Positions 14,454 to 15,829 of a stretch of 15,829 bases of DNA are shown piece after piece. Positions within the stretch are counted from its first letter, which is position 1. Each line of letters begins with the position of its first letter. The position numbers and the translations under genes are program-made. The notes beneath the pieces are model-generated. The model saw only the letters and a program-made list of their open reading frames with translations, searched no databases and was not told where the DNA came from. This DNA is from GCA-2684655 sp051278165. GTDB lineage: Bacteria; Planctomycetota; UBA1135; UBA2386. The stretch lies in contig JBNMNW010000125.1 in the NCBI GenBank assembly GCA_051278165.1, forward strand, positions 1-15,829. The letters are read 5' to 3'.

Positions 14454-15271
14454 GCGACTTACGTCCCTATGCGCTTGACGCAGAGCGACTAGCGTTGCTC
14501 GCCGGTAAAGAGCTCCTTGCGCGCCGCCAAAGCACGGTCGCCGTCGAATCGAAAGGGCGACGGCGGGAGCTGGTCACCGCGGCCGATCGCGCCGCCGAAC
14601 ACATTGTTGTCGGTGGCTTGCAAGCGCTGTATCCCGATCACGGCGTGCTCGCCGAAGAGGGGGTGTTGACCACACAAGGCAAGCCGAGCAACGAGTCGGA
14701 CTGGTTGTGGATCGTCGACCCGCTCGACGGCACGACCAACTTCGTGCACGGCATTCCGTTCTACTGCGTCGCGATTGCCTTGGCCTACAAGGGTGTGCCA
14801 GTGGTTGGCGTCGTGCATGCGCCCGCGCTCGGCGAGACCTTCGTCGCGACCAAGGGAGACGGCGCGATCCGACGCTATGCAGATGGTCGCGAACAAGAGT
14901 TGCAGGTCTCGCCCACGGCCGAGTTTGCCGACGCGTTGCTCGCGACGGGCTTCTCCTACAACCGCAATGAGCCGGGCTGCGACGACAACACGGGCAACAT
15001 CGCGCGCATCTTGCCGCACTGCCGTGACCTGCGCCGACTTGGCTCGGCCGAACTGGACCTATGCCTGGTTGCTAGCGGCCAATTTGATGGCTACTGGGAA
15101 CGCTACTTGGCCCCGTATGATGTCGCCGCTGGCGCAGTCATTGTGCGCGAGGCAGGCGGCGTCGTCACCGACTTTGCCAATGGTGAAGACTGGTTGTTCG
15201 GCGATTCGATGCTCGCCAGCAACGGCGCGCTGCATGACGAGCTGCGTCAGTTCTTGACGCAATCGAGCTGA
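14450..15271 (+). CDS. Inositol-monophosphatase-family phosphatase
   Basis: A Mg2+-dependent sugar-phosphate phosphatase of the IMPase/SuhB/FIG superfamily, cytoplasmic. The ATG at 14450 overlaps the dacB stop (ATGA) and gives 273 aa, the usual family length; the frame stays open upstream to 14279 inside dacB, but that part is not family-like. Metal-binding motifs are E70 in GVLAEEG, WIVDPLDGTTNF with D90 and D93, and D224 in APYDVAAGAVIVREAGG. The family consensus at the last site is usually W-D; here it is Y-D. The segment GSAELDLCLVASGQFDGYWE is also typical. Substrates in the family range from inositol-1-phosphate to histidinol phosphate and 3'-phosphoadenosine 5'-phosphate, so the exact substrate cannot be told. 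Coupling to dacB may only reflect genome compactness. Confidence 0.88.
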   Translation: MSDLRPYALDAERLALLAGKELLARRQSTVAVESKGRRRELVTAADRAAEHIVVGGLQALYPDHGVLAEEGVLTTQGKPSNESDWLWIVDPLDGTTNFVHGIPFYCVAIALAYKGVPVVGVVHAPALGETFVATKGDGAIRRYADGREQELQVSPTAEFADALLATGFSYNRNEPGCDDNTGNIARILPHCRDLRRLGSAELDLCLVASGQFDGYWERYLAPYDVAAGAVIVREAGGVVTDFANGEDWLFGDSMLASNGALHDELRQFLTQSS

Positions 15272-15293
15272 CCCCAATCGGGCGCAGGCACCA

Positions 15294-15311
15294 GGGCTCG
15301 ATGCGGAGCTC
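15294..15311. terminator. Possible weak hairpin terminator between convergent genes
   Basis: GGGCTC (15294-15299) and GAGCTC (15306-15311) can pair over a 6-nt loop, with one G-U wobble. The hairpin lies in the 63-bp gap between two convergent stop codons. No T-run follows on either strand, so intrinsic termination is doubtful. Confidence 0.3.
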
Positions 15312-15334
15312 GGGTCGCCGGCGAAAGCGGCCAG

Positions 15335-15706
15335 CTACATAGGAATATTCTCGCGCTTCATCTCGCCGTCCGACGACTCAATCAGCCGAACAAAGTGCGC
15401 GCCGCGGGCGTAGCGAGAATGCTGCAAGAGCGACCGCAGGAAACCTAGAAGCTCCATCTCATTCGGTCCGCAGAAGAACAGGATGCACTCGCCGCCGCCG
15501 TATTCATCCCCGTCATATTCACCAAGCCCGGCCTCTTCGACCTTTGCGGCCAGATCTTCGGCCAGTAGCGCAATGTCGGCGCGCTCATCGTTGGTGCCCA
15601 TTTGGCGGTTGCTCAGACGTAGCACAACGAGCAAATCCCGCTCCTCGGCTTCGTTGCTTGGGGTGCCTTCGGTTGGGTCATCATCAGCGCCTAAATCAAG
15701 GTTCAT
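15335..15706 (-). CDS. Small acidic hypothetical protein
   Basis: I do not recognise a named family. The ATG at 15706 gives 123 aa starting MNLDLGADDDP. The frame stays open to 15766, but the extra 20 residues look like translated non-coding sequence. The protein is acidic and has no signal peptide or TM helix. It begins with a short disordered, Asp/Glu-rich stretch, then a beta strand RDLLVVLRLSN, a helix ALLAEDLAAKVEEAGLG, a glycine-rich turn EYDGDEYGGGEC, a strand ILFFCGP and a helix MELLGFLRSLL, ending in a strand HFVRLIES. This alternating pattern suggests a compact soluble alpha/beta protein. Real coding is supported by the coherent composition and secondary-structure pattern. It converges on the phosphatase gene. 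It could be an immunity-like or stress-related small protein, but nothing in the sequence decides this. Confidence 0.6.
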   Translation of the reverse strand: MNLDLGADDDPTEGTPSNEAEERDLLVVLRLSNRQMGTNDERADIALLAEDLAAKVEEAGLGEYDGDEYGGGECILFFCGPNEMELLGFLRSLLQHSRYARGAHFVRLIESSDGEMKRENIPM

Positions 15707-15740
15707 TTGGCACAGCCTAGTTCCAGTCCAAGGCATGCGC

Positions 15741-15753
15741 CAACAGCTTGTTG
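15741..15753. repeat. Short perfect inverted repeat upstream of the small hypothetical gene
   Basis: CAACA-GCT-TGTTG, a 5-bp stem with a 3-nt centre, lies about 35-47 bp upstream of the start at 15706. It could be an operator or part of a leader hairpin, but is short enough to arise by chance. The remaining sequence to 15829 shows no further gene and ends in seven C residues. Confidence 0.25.
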
Positions 15754-15829
15754 AAGCGCTAGCCAACTGGACCCAACGCGCTATGCTGAAAGGTTCGATT
15801 CTTGGCTACAAACTCTAAACAGCCCCCCC

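Noticed and set aside
15788..15803. tRNA T-loop-like GGTTCGATTC near the right end
   Set aside because: The flanking bases do not pair as a T-stem and no acceptor or anticodon arm is found.
15823..15829. Terminal run of seven C residues
   Set aside because: It may be a contig or window edge effect; no feature can be supported from a homopolymer at the boundary.

Overview
The window is GC-rich, gene-dense bacterial chromosome. It carries twelve genes with recognisable or partly recognisable products and one small unknown. Several things point to the Planctomycetota: a secreted ThuA-DUF1080 (3-keto-disaccharide hydrolase) fusion, a PPC-repeat secreted protein with a C-terminal domain I associate with marine planctomycete lineages, many secreted proteins, and starts mostly without a Shine-Dalgarno sequence. 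This placement is inference; there is no rRNA or phylogenetic marker. No tRNA, rRNA, CRISPR array, insertion sequence or phage gene is visible. Most of the window is housekeeping.

Left part (1-7182, all + strand): the 3' part of asd (aspartate-semialdehyde dehydrogenase), then a compact gene string. The string is accB (biotin carboxyl carrier protein with an unusual histone-H1-like basic tail), accC (biotin carboxylase), an AmaP-like membrane protein, pfkA (6-phosphofructokinase), a secreted protein with pentapeptide repeats and a weak FecR-like middle, and a PLP-dependent threonine/serine dehydratase. Gaps are 7, 14, -4, -4 and 12 bp, so these six are probably one transcription unit. It joins the first step of fatty-acid synthesis, a committed step of glycolysis and two envelope proteins.

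Middle part (7210-11504): an ArsJ-type MFS transporter on the - strand converges on the dehydratase gene and diverges from a secreted M1-family metallopeptidase. The peptidase is followed, 14 bp on, by a secreted protein with two PPC-like domains and a C-terminal domain that may be a sorting module. ArsJ normally exports 1-arseno-3-phosphoglycerate made by a partner GAPDH, but neither gapdh nor arsR is in the window.

Right part (11608-15829): the secreted ThuA-DUF1080 fusion (- strand) diverges from dacB (PBP4-type D-Ala-D-Ala carboxypeptidase), which overlaps an inositol-monophosphatase-family gene by ATGA. A small unknown gene on the - strand closes the window.

A recurring theme is short tandem repeats at or near protein termini: 18 bp in accB, 15 bp in the secreted pfkA neighbour, 15 bp at the end of arsJ, and a degenerate 17-19 bp array over the stop codon of the ThuA-DUF1080 gene. 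I found no clear new multi-gene system. The best leads are the histone-like tail on BCCP, the orphan arsJ, the possible sorting domain and the duplicated gene end.
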